DNA from: Syngnathus acus
Taxonomy: Eukaryota > Chordata > Actinopteri > Syngnathiformes > Syngnathidae
NCBI RefSeq assembly: GCF_901709675.1
Contig: NC_051092.1
Location: 317,501 to 381,500, forward strand
DNA: 64,000 bases
Direction: 5' to 3'
Part shown: piece by piece, positions 1 through 13,051 of the stretch
How positions within the stretch are numbered: position 1 is the first letter of the stretch
How the letters are laid out: each line of letters starts with the position of its first letter
Notes under the pieces: model-generated
Told to the model about the DNA's origin: nothing
Database searches by the model: none
What the model saw: only the letters and a program-made list of their open reading frames with translations
Made by a program: the position numbers and the translations under genes

Positions 1-1620
1 CAAAAGATGGGGCCAGAGAGGGATGGGTACATGGGATGATTCAAGTACATTTGGACTGCAGCTCAGGATTCTCCTGACAGACTCAACAAATCTGACAAAG
101 AGAAATCTGCCATGAAAATGCACAGCATAAAGTGTCTTGTCAAATGAAAAAGGAGTAACAGGTGGCGGGGGGAAGGGGGGCCAACGCACACAAGGAGGCC
201 CTAACCGCTGGCTGGCCCAGGGGAGAACGTCCGGAACCTCAGAGAAAGCCAACCCGCAGGGTTGTCAGCCTGCAGAAGTTTCCCCTTTTGCAAATAAAAG
301 CGAGCGGCGCGGCACGGCACGCCAGCCGCGACGCCCATCCTGATTTACGAGGACGCTGACGTCGCCCGCTCAGTCGGCGAGCGCCGCCGGCACCGGGCGT
401 CGGCCGGTCGGCGTCACGTCTTCCCTTTTGTGGAAAACACCCAGCCACCCCACCGCCGCCGGGAGAGCCGAAGATCTCCGTGTGAGAAAAGCCCAAAGAA
501 GTTTGCAGTGACCTTGGGCGTCCGTCCTGGTCACTTCCAATGAGCTTCTCAAGAGCTTTGGGCGGAAAGTAAAAAAAAAAGACTGACGCCGCTGAAGGCC
601 AAGTGATGCGTTGTGTTGTTTTGTTTGCTGCGTCATGGCGACCGCCTGAGCGAGCCCTCCGCCTACTTGCCGCTTCTATTGAAATGCAGCGGTTGCCAGT
701 TTGATCTGAAAGGGACAAGTGATCGTCACATCCCGCCTAAATGTTGAGACTTTTGCAAAAAGTCTGACATGGCATGGCCCAACGTATCCTTTGCACATTT
801 GCAAGCGAAAAGACGGCGCAACCAGGTGCACGTCCGTCCGGCACATTTGCGCTCAGGCTCAGCCAAGCATTTTTGCCATCATCTCGCTCCCTCTTCAATC
901 TCTCCAAGAATTGCTCGCTCGCGTGATATACGATCGGCCTCGGCCTCCTCCTCCGTCTGCCGGGCCGGGCCGGGCCCACTTCCTTATTTACAGCTAAGCT
1001 TTTTTCTTTTTTAAACGTTAACCATAAACGTCAGGCTCCTGGAGACAGAGAGTCGGGGAGGTCCGAAACGGGACAAAAGCGTGTTGTCCAGACTCGCTCT
1101 CCAGTGCAGCTACATTAAATCATTATTTTTCAGACAGGAAATATCTGCCAATGCACATTTTGCCTGTGAAATATGTTTCTAAGATGAAACGATTCCAGCG
1201 CTTTCAATCCCCTTCTGCTTCTTTTTAGCAGGAGAAAGCGTTGCTTTTTGGGGGGGGTTTCCCATTGACCTCAGCGATGCTCCTCTTCCAGCACGGAGGC
1301 CTTCTTCACGTTTGGAGTAGAAATTGTGAATAGAAATGAGCATGTTTTGAATTGAAGTGATTTGAAAGCAGCAGCAGCCGCCGCCTATGCGGCCAACCGG
1401 ACTTAATTCCAGCTGGGCTATTTTTTATTGATACGCTGATTTTTGGAACAGGCAAATTCCCAAAAGTTTGCGATGCCTGCCCCTTAGTGACTGAAAGGAC
1501 CGTCGGGCGTGTGCTGTGCGGCCGGCCGCGTGGGGCCGTGGTCTGCCCGCACCCGCCCGCGACCCGTCACCCAAAACATTAGCATAAACCTCAGCCGGCC
1601 TGCCAAGCAACACACACACG

Positions 1621-1621
<1 letters not shown>

Positions 1622-1652
<31 letters not shown>
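1622..1652. repeat. (GGCT)n microsatellite
   Basis: About seven GGCT units in a row. The same motif recurs at about 3,682-3,741 and 12,969-13,051, so it is a favoured tandem motif of this genome rather than a local feature. Confidence 0.9.
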
Positions 1653-2238
1653 TCTGGTGGGGCTGCAAAGACGGCTCTGTCTGGTGGCGCTGGCTGCTGT
1701 GGCTTTGCGAGGGAGGGCAGATGTAAAACCCCAGCGTGGTGTTTTACGCCGCTGTGGCTTGCGGCGGGCGATGCCGTGGCATGGCCCGTGGAACACTCTT
1801 TTTTGCCCGCCGGCCGCAACTCGCGCCCGCGCTCTGCTGTGCTGTCCGCCCAGAAAGAAGATGAAGAAGGCGTCTGTCAGCATGGATGCACATCTTTGGC
1901 ATTTCAAATGGCCATCTCCGGTAAATCACGGTAGTCCACTTCTTCTTGCTTACTCGGTGGCTTTCATTGCAGCAGACGATGGGTAGCAACATTTTTGGCC
2001 ACTTGTGACAGATGTTTTCTCACCAAATTCTAAATTGCTTGACAGAATTGACAGACATGATTGGATGGCTAATAATATGCGGGGCTGATTTTACATTTGC
2101 ACGAGTCCTAGTAGGTCAACAACGACTCCTGCGCGACACGCTCGACACCTACCTCTGGTTTTTCACACGCTCTCGGTGAAGATAAATGTCACATATGTTT
2201 TGGGGGACTGTAAAAAAGTGACAAATGAATGAATGGAT

Positions 2239-2336
2239 GGAAGGAGGGAGGGAGGGAGGGAGGGCTGATTGAGGAGGCCACACGCGTGCACGTGTCACAC
2301 TCACGGCAACCGCCTCCCTCCCTCCCTCCCTCCCTC
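2239..2336. repeat. (GGGA)n and (CCCT)n in inverted arrangement
   Basis: A run of GGGA units at 2,239-2,264 is followed about 50 bp later by a run of CCCT units at 2,311-2,336. The two runs are complementary and could pair as a long hairpin. The spacer contains the nearly palindromic CACGCGTGCACGTGT. Confidence 0.8.
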
Positions 2337-2465
2337 GCTCGCTCTGTTTGTTGACACGAGTTAAGAGCGGCCTCAAATCATTAATGAGTGCTTTGCGTCC
2401 AGCGTGTAACCACAGCTAAGGCGGTGGGTCAACAAGGTTGGCCAGACCAACCACCGTGTGCAGAA

Positions 2466-2495
2466 CGAGAGAGAGAGAGAGAGCGAGCAAGAGCC

Positions 2496-2528
<33 letters not shown>

Positions 2529-2529
2529 G
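2466..2529. repeat. (GA)n followed by (CAGA)n
   Basis: Compound microsatellite: GA units at about 2,466-2,483, then about nine CAGA units at 2,495-2,529. Confidence 0.9.
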
Positions 2530-2739
2530 CCAGGGCAACGGCACCACTGCCCAATGGAAATGTGGCAGTTTAGGAAATGTTGTGGGCCTTCGCGAGGGGC
2601 TCGACGCGTTACGGCCCGTCCGTCGCGTTCCGCCGCCGTTGACCCCGGCTTGCCCCGAGTCGCTGGCGTAACGCTCGGCTGTTTGCGGGCGCAAAACATC
2701 CCCGCCCAATGGGCGCGAGTCTAAAATAAGCTCGGCCTC

Positions 2740-2870
2740 GGCCAATTGAAAACACATGCCGGGGCCTCCATGATGTAAACGTGTTAATTCACTAATGAAC
2801 AGTGAGTCCATTAGACATCGGATTACACACTCTGGGCGGGAGATAAATCAACACTAAGTGCAAGTCAAAC
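2740..2870. promoter_or_regulatory. Candidate conserved non-coding element
   Basis: A repeat-poor, AT-richer patch in a GC-rich, microsatellite-rich setting. It contains homeodomain-like cores (GTTAATTCACTAATGAAC, ATTAGACATC, GGATTA) and no credible open frame. This is inference from composition and motif density only. Confidence 0.2.
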
Positions 2871-3681
2871 ACGGGGGGTGGGGGGCTTAGGCCAGCCCAG
2901 GCGCCTTGTTTTTTTGTCCGCCTGCACTTTTCCAACACCCTGGCCCGGCTCAGCCGAGACGAGCCCGCTTTGCTCGCGTCGCCCATCCGCAATTTCTGGC
3001 CGGCCGTAACCCAGTCCAAATACTTCCTTGGTCTGACTTTCCGCTACAATGTATTTTCAAGTAGCGTTGGGATGTCTGAATAACAAGCTGTGCCCCTTCA
3101 GCCTCCTGCCGCAACCTGAGGGGCAGGAAACGAACACAATTTCAGTTCCTAAATCTGAGACACAATAGTGCAAAAAGAAACAGTCTGCGCATGCACGTTT
3201 AGTGTCCACTAGGGGCAGTATGATGCGCTGGCAAACAAAGAATCACATGGATGCTTTTACGTTAGCCTTTAGCATTCATCTTGCGGACACCAATCCACAC
3301 TCGCATCGATCGTCCGTCTTCCCGACGACTCGTCCTCACTCGGAATCAAAGTGTGCTGACTCCAGGTGGGAGAGCGTACTTTAACCACCACCCGTATGAC
3401 CACAAATAGGAGATCAATAGAATCGATACCAAATATCTATTCATTCAAATGTGTGCCAGAGCTAAAACCGTCAATGTTGTCTTTGACTTGACTTTTTCAC
3501 TCATAGCGGGCGCTTTGCTAACGACTTTCTACTTCACCGCTGCTTGAGCCCAAAAAAAAAAAAAAAAAAAAGCATTAACCTTTTGGAGTTTGCTTTGTGA
3601 GTTGTCAAGAAAGCGTGTGTGTGATTCAGACAGCAGATCTCCTTTCTCTTGGACGGGACGGAACGCGGCGCGGCTGAGTGG

Positions 3682-3682
3682 G

Positions 3683-3720
<38 letters not shown>

Positions 3721-3741
3721 CCTGGCTGCCTGGCTGCCTGG
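3682..3741. repeat. (GGCT)n microsatellite with GCCTGGCT variants
   Basis: About ten GGCT units followed by interspersed GCCT variants, in the gene-free flank. Confidence 0.9.
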
Positions 3742-6346
3742 TCCGCCGGCCGGCCGTCCAGCCGGCCAGCAAGCTTCTGGAAACACTGAGGCACGCTGAC
3801 GATGTTTATGTTACGCCGTCCCCGGGGAGAGGGGAAGCCTTGTGGTTCGGACGGATTACGGGGAGGTTGGGGGGGGGGCAGCGTGGCGTGCGGGGCTGCT
3901 TTCAACTTGGGTGTTAATGGCGGGAGCAAAGTGGCCGCGTAGGTGCCATATGTGCTCGCTTTGCCGGGAGCTGGCACGCTTCCCCGCCTTCGGCAAAACC
4001 AGAGCAAAAAATACAGCCTTTTAGTATTGTATTGAACCAACGGACAGACGCAGGCGTGCGTGCCAACGGACAGACGCAAGTGGACATTTTGGCACTGGAC
4101 ATTTGCGGCCCATGTGGGGATGTCATTTCCCCTCCCGGGCCTAATAAGGCATGCGTGATGCGTCTTCCTCTTCTGGGCCCGAGCGCAAATCATTTGGATG
4201 GAAAAGGCGGCCACGGCGGCCAACGGCAAAGAACGCCGCCGGCGGATGAATTTCCCACATGACGTGAAGCGAGCGAGCGAGCGAGCGCGCTGCTTGCGAG
4301 TCGGCGGATGAGCATAAAACACGTCAGGGGATTTATTGGACTAACTCTGCCGCCGATGACAAATTGGAGTCCCGGCGCCAACGACGCTCGCTATAAATCA
4401 ACTTATTGTTCTGGTGCGTGTGGGCGAGCGTGCCTGAGGCCATCCGCTGGACGTTCGTAAGGACTTCCTTCCTGGCCAACACCTGATGACTGACTCCAAT
4501 AAAAAGGATCCGTGTGTTGGCTTTCCTCACCCGCCCGACGCACGCAAAGCGTTTGCTCTGGCGTACCCGCGCGCCGTACCGAGGGGTAAAAGATACTTTC
4601 CTAATAGCCAGCGCCGCCCGCCGTTTGTACGTAAGCAGATATGACGGCTAGCGACCGTGTCCAGAAAGAAATACACGCGCCGCTTCAAAAAATTGCAGCC
4701 TTTCACTCCAAAGGTAATAAAGTTTGACTTGTTTCAATAAAAGGCGCGGCCAACGTACACCGGGGCAGAATGCGAATTTTTATGACAATCATAACCTGTT
4801 ATTTTCCCCCCTAAATATCAGCTGGCTTTTTTTTGCTGAGCAATTAAGTCGGACCGGCTCGCTCGCTTGTCATTACGTCACAACGAGCCAATGTCCTTTG
4901 GTGAAGGCGGACTTTTGCAAATGCGGAATTTGTTGTTCGCGAAAGGCCTACGCTAAGCTAACAGAGCTAACGCCACCGCTACCCTCCGACTCAAGTTCAA
5001 AATGAATTTGGCAAACTCGGCCAGGCTAAGTAGGCTAGGCTAAGCTAAGAGAGCTAACGCCACCGCTACTTTCCATCTCAAGTTCAAAGTGAATTCGGCC
5101 AAGCTAAGTTACGATCATGTCTTTTCAAATCGAAAGATCCCATTCTTACGTATTCTACAATCGAATCTCTGAAGCATTTTGTCAATATCTGAATGCTTTT
5201 GGGCCTCCTGCGTGTTTTGTTTCTGTGGGCGACGTACGGTCCAAATTGCTCTGTGAGTTTTGTGGGCTCGCCCGCTCTAAATTTACGACGCGAAGCTAAG
5301 CGAGCGAGGCCAGCGAGCGAGGCCTCTTCTCGGGTTTGTGACGCATCGGTGCGGTGCGGAAAAAAAAAATAAAAAAGACAACATTTTGCGGCGTGAACAT
5401 AAAATGTAGCACACGAGTATCAGGTAACATTTAATAAAAGGCTGTGTTCAAATATTAAATGAAGCTCACTTAAATCACTTGTGCGTGTCATTAACTCAAC
5501 AGCCCTCTCGACTTTATATTGCTTGTGGGTTGAATCCCCCCAAAAAATGTGTGAATGCTAAAGCGGAGCCGCACCAAAGGCGACTTTTCACCACCGCAGA
5601 CTGTCTGCTCTTCTCCACCTACAAGAATTGAATGTGGGGGCATTTTGCATTTTTCTTTTCCTCTCCATTGAGGGACTCGCCCATGTTAGTTACTTGGCGT
5701 GCGGCGTCACACCGGGAACGCGCCGCCACCGATGATAAAAGTGTCGGATGAATTACGAGAGGCAGCAGATTTCCATCGCCTCAAATATGGAATTCCCTCT
5801 GTGGAGCTTGCAAAAGTTCTCACACCCTCAGATGATGTAGGTGGCGCTTTTGCTGGTTGTTTCCTGCGAGGGGGGGGGGGGGGGGGGTTAAGTCACCGCC
5901 GCAGGTACCTCAGGTATACCGCAGGTACCGCAGGCCCGGCCTGGCCCGCCGCGATGTTCCACAGCTCCTGGGTTTGATTGGGGCGGCACGCGCGCGCACG
6001 CACGCACACACGCAGGCAGGTCGGTCCACTGCGCTGCCGCCCTGTTTTCCTTCCCTGCGCGCGCCCGTAGCTCTTGCAAACACACAAATACTTGGCTTGT
6101 TCATCACACTGTGACAGCCGAGGTGATTCTGGGCTCTCGGTGGGCCAGGCGCGCGGATCGGATCGGGACGGCGTGCCAAGAAGCCGTTGGCATGGCGACG
6201 CGGCACCGTGGAAACTTCTGGAATCTGTCGCCGCCTGGCAGGGCCCCGAGGCTCCCCGAGCCGGCCCGCTGTTGGCTTTGCCTCCAGCTGTTTCTTTACA
6301 GACGGCGGCGGGCCGCGGCCAAAATCAGCCCACACACACGCCACTT

Positions 6347-6348
<2 letters not shown>

Positions 6349-6387
<39 letters not shown>
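6349..6387. repeat. (CA)n microsatellite
   Basis: About 19 consecutive CA dinucleotides. A shorter CA run lies at 6,613-6,638. Confidence 0.95.
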
Positions 6388-6388
<1 letters not shown>

Positions 6389-7111
6389 AGCCAGAGTTAC
6401 ACAAGCATGCAAACAAAAATACGGGCATTTTCTGTAATGGTCTTGTCTCTGCCAGGGCCTACAAAAAAAAAAGACCCAAAAATAAGTTCACACGTCTGTT
6501 TTCCTCACACGTCCATATTTCTAATTATCCAACTTGTACAAGAAAATATGGTTTTATTGACAGTGTGTTTTATTTGTTATGGTTCACCACTCTGTGGTTT
6601 ATTTAGTCTTCAACACACACACACACACACACACACATTTAGCGCCGTTTGGTTTGTGTTTATAAATGCAACATTTGTTCTATTAATTCTGACTTTGGCT
6701 GCGCCGTGCAAGCCAGGAAAGCTGCCTAACTGCTATTGGGACTGTCACTAGGTGGCGCTACTTAGGAGCATATTTTCTAGTAAATACAGAGTTGATTTGC
6801 GAACTCACTCCGTTTCCACCATGGCACATTTGTATTCCTTTCGTTCAATAAGCAATGAAGTATATATAATTCAATTCATTGTAATTCAGCTCATTTGAGA
6901 GTGACAATCAAGCTCTTTCTTTGACATCCCCGTCGGATGTGTTTTATTTGACGGCGTGCGTGAATAATGGCCGTGCTGAAAGGGGCCCACCGCAGGAAAA
7001 TAAACTGGCCATCTTTTGTTTTCCTTGTGTGGTCGCGGCCCAGTCATGGGCCTGAAGGGAATCCCTTCGGGCCCTTTGTTTGCTCATTCATGACCACGGT
7101 CCCACTTGAGG

Positions 7112-7149
7112 GGAGAGAAGAGAAGAGAAGAGAAGAGAAGAGAAGAGAA
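7112..7149. repeat. (GAGAA)n microsatellite
   Basis: About seven copies of a purine-only pentanucleotide (AGAAG phase), one strand being all A/G. Confidence 0.9.
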
Positions 7150-7369
7150 AGTGGCTGCAAATGTGCTGTCTTGAAGCCAGGGCCAACTGGCTCCAGCTTT
7201 TCAGGAGAAAAAGTACAAGTATCGATCGGAGTCCTGCCGTAAGATGTACAAGGACGCCGCTTGTGTGGAAACGTCTCGAATGGGCTGCGACCAGTTCAGG
7301 CTGTACGGCCGTTACGGAGCGCCATTCGGGGAGCGTTGACGGGCCAAGCACACCAGGCTTTTGTGCCGG

Positions 7370-7407
7370 CGCTCGCTCGCTCGCTCGCTCGCTCGCTCGC
7401 TCGCTCG
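7370..7407. repeat. (GCTC)n microsatellite
   Basis: About nine GCTC units. The same unit is repeated at 12,950-12,968 and 56,716-56,742. Confidence 0.9.
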
Positions 7408-7609
7408 GGTCCAGTCGGTTTGACGGCGGGCCAGCGACAATATGGGAGCCGCGCCAAGCGTGCCAGCTGTCTGAGAGTTACCGTAAAGCCCAGTTTGAGC
7501 GGCGGCGGCGGCGGCAGCTACCCGCGCGGACCACACCAGCGGAGGAGGAGGCATGCTGGCGAGCGGCTGGCCTTGATTCGGCCGGCCGGCCGGACACTGT
7601 CACCCTCCC

Positions 7610-7810
7610 TGGCTGTTGATGAATCTGGAATTTTATTGGATGTGATCCTGATGATTAATGGTATATTATCCTAAAAAGCTTGGCTGGCTGATAAAACATC
7701 CAGCCTTCAGTCATTTCCTGGCCCGACGTGATATTTTTGGCCCTGGCAATGTGATAAATGCATACTTGCTTGCGCCTGATGAATCATTTCCACAGGCCAT
7801 AAAGCGCCCC
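7610..7810. promoter_or_regulatory. Candidate conserved non-coding element
   Basis: About 200 bp without simple repeats or a supportable ORF, AT-richer than its flanks and rich in developmental-type cores: GATGATTAATGG, TGATCCTGATGATTAAT, GTGATAAATGC, CCTGATGAATCATTTCC. Called on composition alone; alignment to other fish would decide. Confidence 0.25.
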
Positions 7811-9099
7811 TTTCAAGCGCCCGCCCGGGCTCACGCCTTGTCGTCCCCTGTAAACTGCGCAGAGACGTGCGGCCGACCCAGCCCAGGTGGTCACGGCGGC
7901 GGCCGCGTGCGGGAGGAAACAAAAGAAAAAGCCGCCGCTCTGTTGTCGCCTGTCCCTTCCGCCAAAATCACGCCGCCAGACCTTTTCTATTTTGCCGTGA
8001 CCCCGATGAGGCCATCAAAACGTCCCACCAAACGCTTGGGTTCAGCGCTATGGGGTCATCAAGATGGTGGCAAAAATAAAAGCCCTCGCCATTTCCCTGC
8101 CCACATGCAAGGACATCATCCCACCGATTCCCAGACACCCCCCTTGCCAGGCCAAATTTTGGTGGATCCCTGCTTTTGGTTCACCAACTAAACAATACAA
8201 AACCAAAAAGTGACCCAAAAAAAACAAGTTGCAATACTGGTAAATGGAAAAGTCAGAGGTCCAGCAGGAGTTCCCAGCAGGGTGACGAGATCACACACCG
8301 AGGTCTGTCGCTGGCCCTTGCCAGGGTCTTGGGGGGGGGTTGCTTGGTGGACCGAGTGGGTCTGCGGAGACAACACACCGCGGCTGTGTGCGAGCGCACA
8401 GTGGCTCCTTTCGTTGCTTGCCACGCCGGAGCGGACCGCAGGATTCCAGTGTTTACATAAGAGCCGGTGCATAAGAGAAAGGCGGACCACCGGCCGGCCG
8501 GCCGGCACACCGTCGGCCACCCGTCGGCCGACCCGAGGGCTCATCTTTGTTGAAAATGGCTCTCCCATCGGCCGCCCCTATATTTAGCAAGCGGCCTCTT
8601 CATTCTGAGAAAGATGTTTGGCTTTCCATTGAGAAGGGGGGGCGGGGGGTTGGCAGTCTGGGGGGGCTCACCTGTGCTAGCGCCGTGTTTATGTTCACAA
8701 TTTTCCCTCTGAAGGACGTCCAAGAGATGTGGTTTGAGAAGCTGACGATTCCCGTAAAGGGAAACAGTGAGATGGACCAAAGTAGGGGGGCCGCCGATGT
8801 ATCAAGAGAAAGGCCAACATATCATTTGGCTTACCTTCCATTGGCGCTATTTCACAGATTTATTCTGTACATATAACAAGTCCATTGTGGTCCAACTTGT
8901 TTCGATGAGGTGTAGTTCCACTTCTGACCGCTAGATGGCGGCACATTTATATGCTTGAGATTGTGTACATTTGAAAGAAACAGAAAGTGTTGTTTGTCAA
9001 CACCACCTATTTTGTTTTTAAATGACCGCATGTAATCGCTTCTTGCGGGAAACAGCTGTACGTCGGTTGCATCGGGAAGATGTCAACTTTGTTACTCTG

Positions 9100-9275
9100 T
9101 CGCTCACATTATGTACAGCATAGGCTACACAACAAACTTTTCAAACACATTTTGAAAAAGATGAATAAAAATTGCTAGAAACATCTGTATTTTTTTTGAA
9201 GTGCAATTTTAGTATTGACACAAAGTGGCGGGCCAAATCTAATGACACTGTGGGCCAAAAGTTTGAAACCCCTGC
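9100..9275 (-). mobile_element. Decayed hAT-like repeat terminus
   Basis: Read on the minus strand, the segment begins CAGGGGTTTCAAACTTTTGG and continues through GGGCCAAATC-type words. This resembles the CAGGGGT(GT)CCAAACT termini of common vertebrate hAT-derived repeats built on 'grey-area' GGCCC motifs. No matching second terminus or target duplication could be identified, so this is a remnant at best. Confidence 0.3.
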
Positions 9276-12200
9276 TGCATAAAAATGCCATCTCGGCATG
9301 AAATTGGATGCGTAAACGCGGCCGTATCGATTGGCCGTCAAGCACTTTTTTCCGTTCTGGTTCTCATCAGGAGCTGTTTTGCGCGCCCACATCTGTTCTT
9401 GCGAGTCTCACGAGCGTTCGGGGGTCCGACTATCGGCTGGAAAAATCAAGATGTTTGCGTACTAATGACGTTCTGCTGAGTCTCCCGGCCCCCTTTTCCT
9501 GTTACTCAAAGTGCCATTGAGCTCGGGCGCAGAGGCGGCCGGGACATGTGCGCGTGCGCGTTACATGTTTTCATTTGCACTCATGTATGCCCCGTGTTGG
9601 AACAATCCCTCTTTTCATGCCCAGCGCGCTGCGCTCTCATTCAGTGGGTGGCGAGAGCCATTGGGCATGAGGGAGCGAGCGAGCCTTTTTTTTTTTTTTT
9701 TTCTTTCCTCCCCCAAGGTGAGCGCTTGCCTCGTGGGAGATGACTGCTCACTGCCATTAGTTTAAGTGCAGGAGTGTCAGTTAACCCGGTGTCAGCCCGA
9801 CCGACCGACACTGGCACCGGCGATACTTAATGCCAGATGGAGGGAGCTGTCCTTGAAGTCTTAACAAGCGTGGCGGCGGGCGCACAGAAACAACCTTTAT
9901 TCACAGTGCGGGAGGGGGTTGGGGGGGGATAACTTAGCGAGGTTACCACAAAGTGTATGTCAAATCCCACATCGGGAGGGAGGCAGAGTGGAGATTGAAC
10001 GGCTCGCCAAAGTGGATGAAAACACGGCCGGCGTGCCATGTTGCTGACGGTCATTTTTTTATTGCGCGCGGAACACGGCGGGAATGGAAAACAAAGTGCT
10101 GCTTGTCGCGCCAAAAGGCTCCAGCTGCTTCAGAGGTGTCGAATTATCGGAGCTCAGCTGGATACGCCAGGGGGCGGCCCAGCGAGCGAGCAAAACCAGC
10201 TGACTTTGGCACATTTGTCCTCCGCCGCTGGCACGCCAGCGAGGCTTGGCGGCGGCCAAACGGAGGAGAAGGCCCTCCCGCCAAAGGCGCTCAACGCCGC
10301 CGCGACAAGTGCTTTTGCCGCGAGAACGCCGCATTAGCCGAGCCGCGGCGTGCCAGGCGCGGAAAGTAACAAAGTGTCGGACGTACGATAACATCAGCTG
10401 AGCAAGGGCTTTTCTCCGGGCGGGAACGACGAGGAGCTGAAAGCTCCCGAATGCGTCAAATAACTTCACACCGCAGCCAGACATAACTGAACATTGGCTA
10501 CACCTGTTGGCGCCCGTGTGGAAATGATGCCTTTTTCCACATGCAAGCAATATGCCAGCGCCTTTAGATTGAGACGCCATAACCGCCCGTCAGCTTGGGC
10601 AAACTAAAAACTTGTCCAGAGTCGAAGACAATCCAAGTGGCCTGAGGGATTGAAAAGTTCCGAGTCAGCCTTGACCCGTCCTAATCATTTGCGCCAAAGA
10701 AGCCCCATCCCGTCTTTGGCTGGACAAAAATGAAGGTCCCAAAGACCGGCTGTCCAATTGAGATTGCCGGCGCCGATGTTGGACGGCGCGCTTCCATTGG
10801 CGGTTTACATTGTGCAGGTGCGTGGGAGCTTCCGCCCGCCAGCTTGCTTGGAAAGTGGAATGCGCTCCGAGCGGCCAGAGAAAGGAAAGGGCCAGCGGAG
10901 GGAGGCCCACCAACACGTGACACCAGCAGGGCCTTACGCGAGTGAGGCTTTTGGCCGTCCCGCTCGGCTAGCGACGTTCCGAGAGCCGAGCCAAGCGCGG
11001 AAATGTTTCTTTCCTGTGAACTCCAGAAGCTGGCGCCGGCCCACGGCCCGGCCCGGCCCACGGCCGAAGCGCCCTGCCCGCCGTTTGGTGTTACCTCCAA
11101 AGAGTTGGCCAATACCTTCTTGGAAGGCCATTCTTATTTGCTGCAAACGTGCAAAGCCAGGTGGGTCACCCCCAAGGTTCACGTCTGCGTTACGGGCCGG
11201 GCCCTTGGACTGGTGCTTGGCTCCCCTCCTCCACCTGCTCGCCTCCTGCCCCTCCCTTCCGTGCTATCTGCAGCAGGCCTGACAAGAGAAGGCCCAATTT
11301 GCCTTCAGCTCCACTGAAGCCCTCGTTAAGCATTCCTGTCGCTTCCCTCCTGCTTTAGCAAGCACGGAGGATCTCCAGGAGGACCTCTGAGACGCTTTTG
11401 TCATGAAAGAAATCTGACTCGACTTGATTTGTGTGAGTTGGGACTCGGTCATGACAGAAGAGGCCCCCCCCCCCTTTACCGGCCGCCAAGGACAATTTGG
11501 CCCTCATCTCAACCCATGACGTCGGGCTAAGATGGCCGAGCGACACAAAGCGGAAGCGCCGTTCCTCACGGGCTCCCTGAAAGCCGAGCCGCCGTTCTGT
11601 TTGCCCCGACCGACCGAGTTCAGCGAGGACGCGACAAGGCGCGCGTGCGTACCCAAAGGCCAAACAAAACGGAAAAGGTCCAAATTGTAATGGTTTCGCA
11701 AACACGCCGAGGATGCGAGCGGGCCGGCGTCCAAACGGGCATCAGCCGGGGCCAGGAAGGGAGGCTCCTCTTTCTTCTGACGGACGCGTCTACAACTCGG
11801 GAGGCTCCGTTTTTTTTCTCCCGTCGTCGGCTCGTTTTTCCTCTGACGGACGTGTCTACGACTCGCTCCAATTTGGATTGTCAACACGTGAAAATATTTG
11901 GGCAAGAACACACACGGTGCAGTGCACGCATGCTCAGAGCGTCTGGCTCAGATGCTAAGCGACTTTCTCCACTCAGGAAAGCACTCAGGACTCGTCTTAA
12001 TTAGTTTGGCAATCAAACGTAGCAGAATGATTCAATGTTATTGTACGTCTAGGTTGGTTTGAAGGCTTCGCATCCGATGTCATAGTGGAACCAACCTCTG
12101 AGGACGTCATCCGCATCATCCTGCTTTTGCCTCGCTCCAACATCGCTAACACGAAACATACGTAACCATTCTTAACTCTTTCACCGCCAGCCCATTTACA

Positions 12201-12360
12201 CTTTGACGTCTCTAGCCGTCAATGGCAGCGAATGAGTTCGGTTCAAGCAAACCCGTGGCACACTTCAACTCCGCCGGCTATCCAAAAAGAAAAGGCCAAC
12301 AACGTCCCGTCATTCTTTTGAGCTTTGCTGAAGTGAGCTCACGTAACGCTGACGGCAATT

Positions 12361-12421
12361 TGGAGGGAGGGAGGAAGATTTGGAGGGAGGGAGGGAGGGA
12401 GGGAGGGAGGGAGGGAGGGAT
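12361..12421. repeat. (GGGA)n microsatellite
   Basis: About thirteen GGGA units with one interruption (GAAGATTT) near the left end. Confidence 0.9.
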
Positions 12422-12949
12422 GCGCGCAAGGTCGCCATCACGGGAGGAAATGTTCTAACCTGAGTGGGAATGGCTGAGAAGTTGTAATGGCTGACTGCTG
12501 TGGTTTATTCAAACGCTCCAAGATCAACTCCATTGAGGAGTCTGACTTCATCGCTTCATCCAGGCGTTGCTGTTTCACTTTAAAAAAAAAAATTCACGTC
12601 AACCATCAATGTAACCTTCTCACGGCGAAGTGCGCCGGCCGCCGTGTTTGTCTGCTTCTTAGCGGCTGTTGAATTTGTTCCCCTGGTTTATTTTGCACTA
12701 ATCTGTCACAAAACATCATATCAGAGCCACCGCCAGCGGCCGTAAAGTGAACTCATTCTGAAAATGGGACTGTTGACCATTCTGGAGCCAACTTTGATCT
12801 TTTTTTTTTTTTTTTCTTTCCAGAGGCCACGACTGTTATGCTTAAAGAGGCGCTCGCTATGATTCTTGGCCCGAGCCTTATTTTCTGTATAAATTACGCA
12901 CAAAGAAAGCTTAAGAGGTGTTTCTCAAGGGCTCCACATTTGCAGCCTC

Positions 12950-12964
12950 TCGCTCGCTCGCTCG

Positions 12965-13024
<60 letters not shown>

Positions 13025-13051
13025 ATGGCTGGATGGCTGGATGGCTGGCTG
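12950..13051. repeat. Compound (GCTC)n(GGCT)n(GGAT/GGCT)n array
   Basis: About 100 bp of tetranucleotide repeat that changes unit from GCTC to GGCT to mixed GGAT/GGCT. It is the longest uninterrupted simple repeat in the left flank. Confidence 0.9.

Noticed and set aside
3534-4322. Long minus-strand open frame (262 codons) near 3.5-4.3 kb
   Set aside because: Composed of repeat-derived poly-S/Q/P/A tracts and a poly-F from an A run; no recognisable protein.
5910-6751. Overlapping frames rich in His/Thr or Val/Cys
   Set aside because: They are translations of the CA microsatellites.
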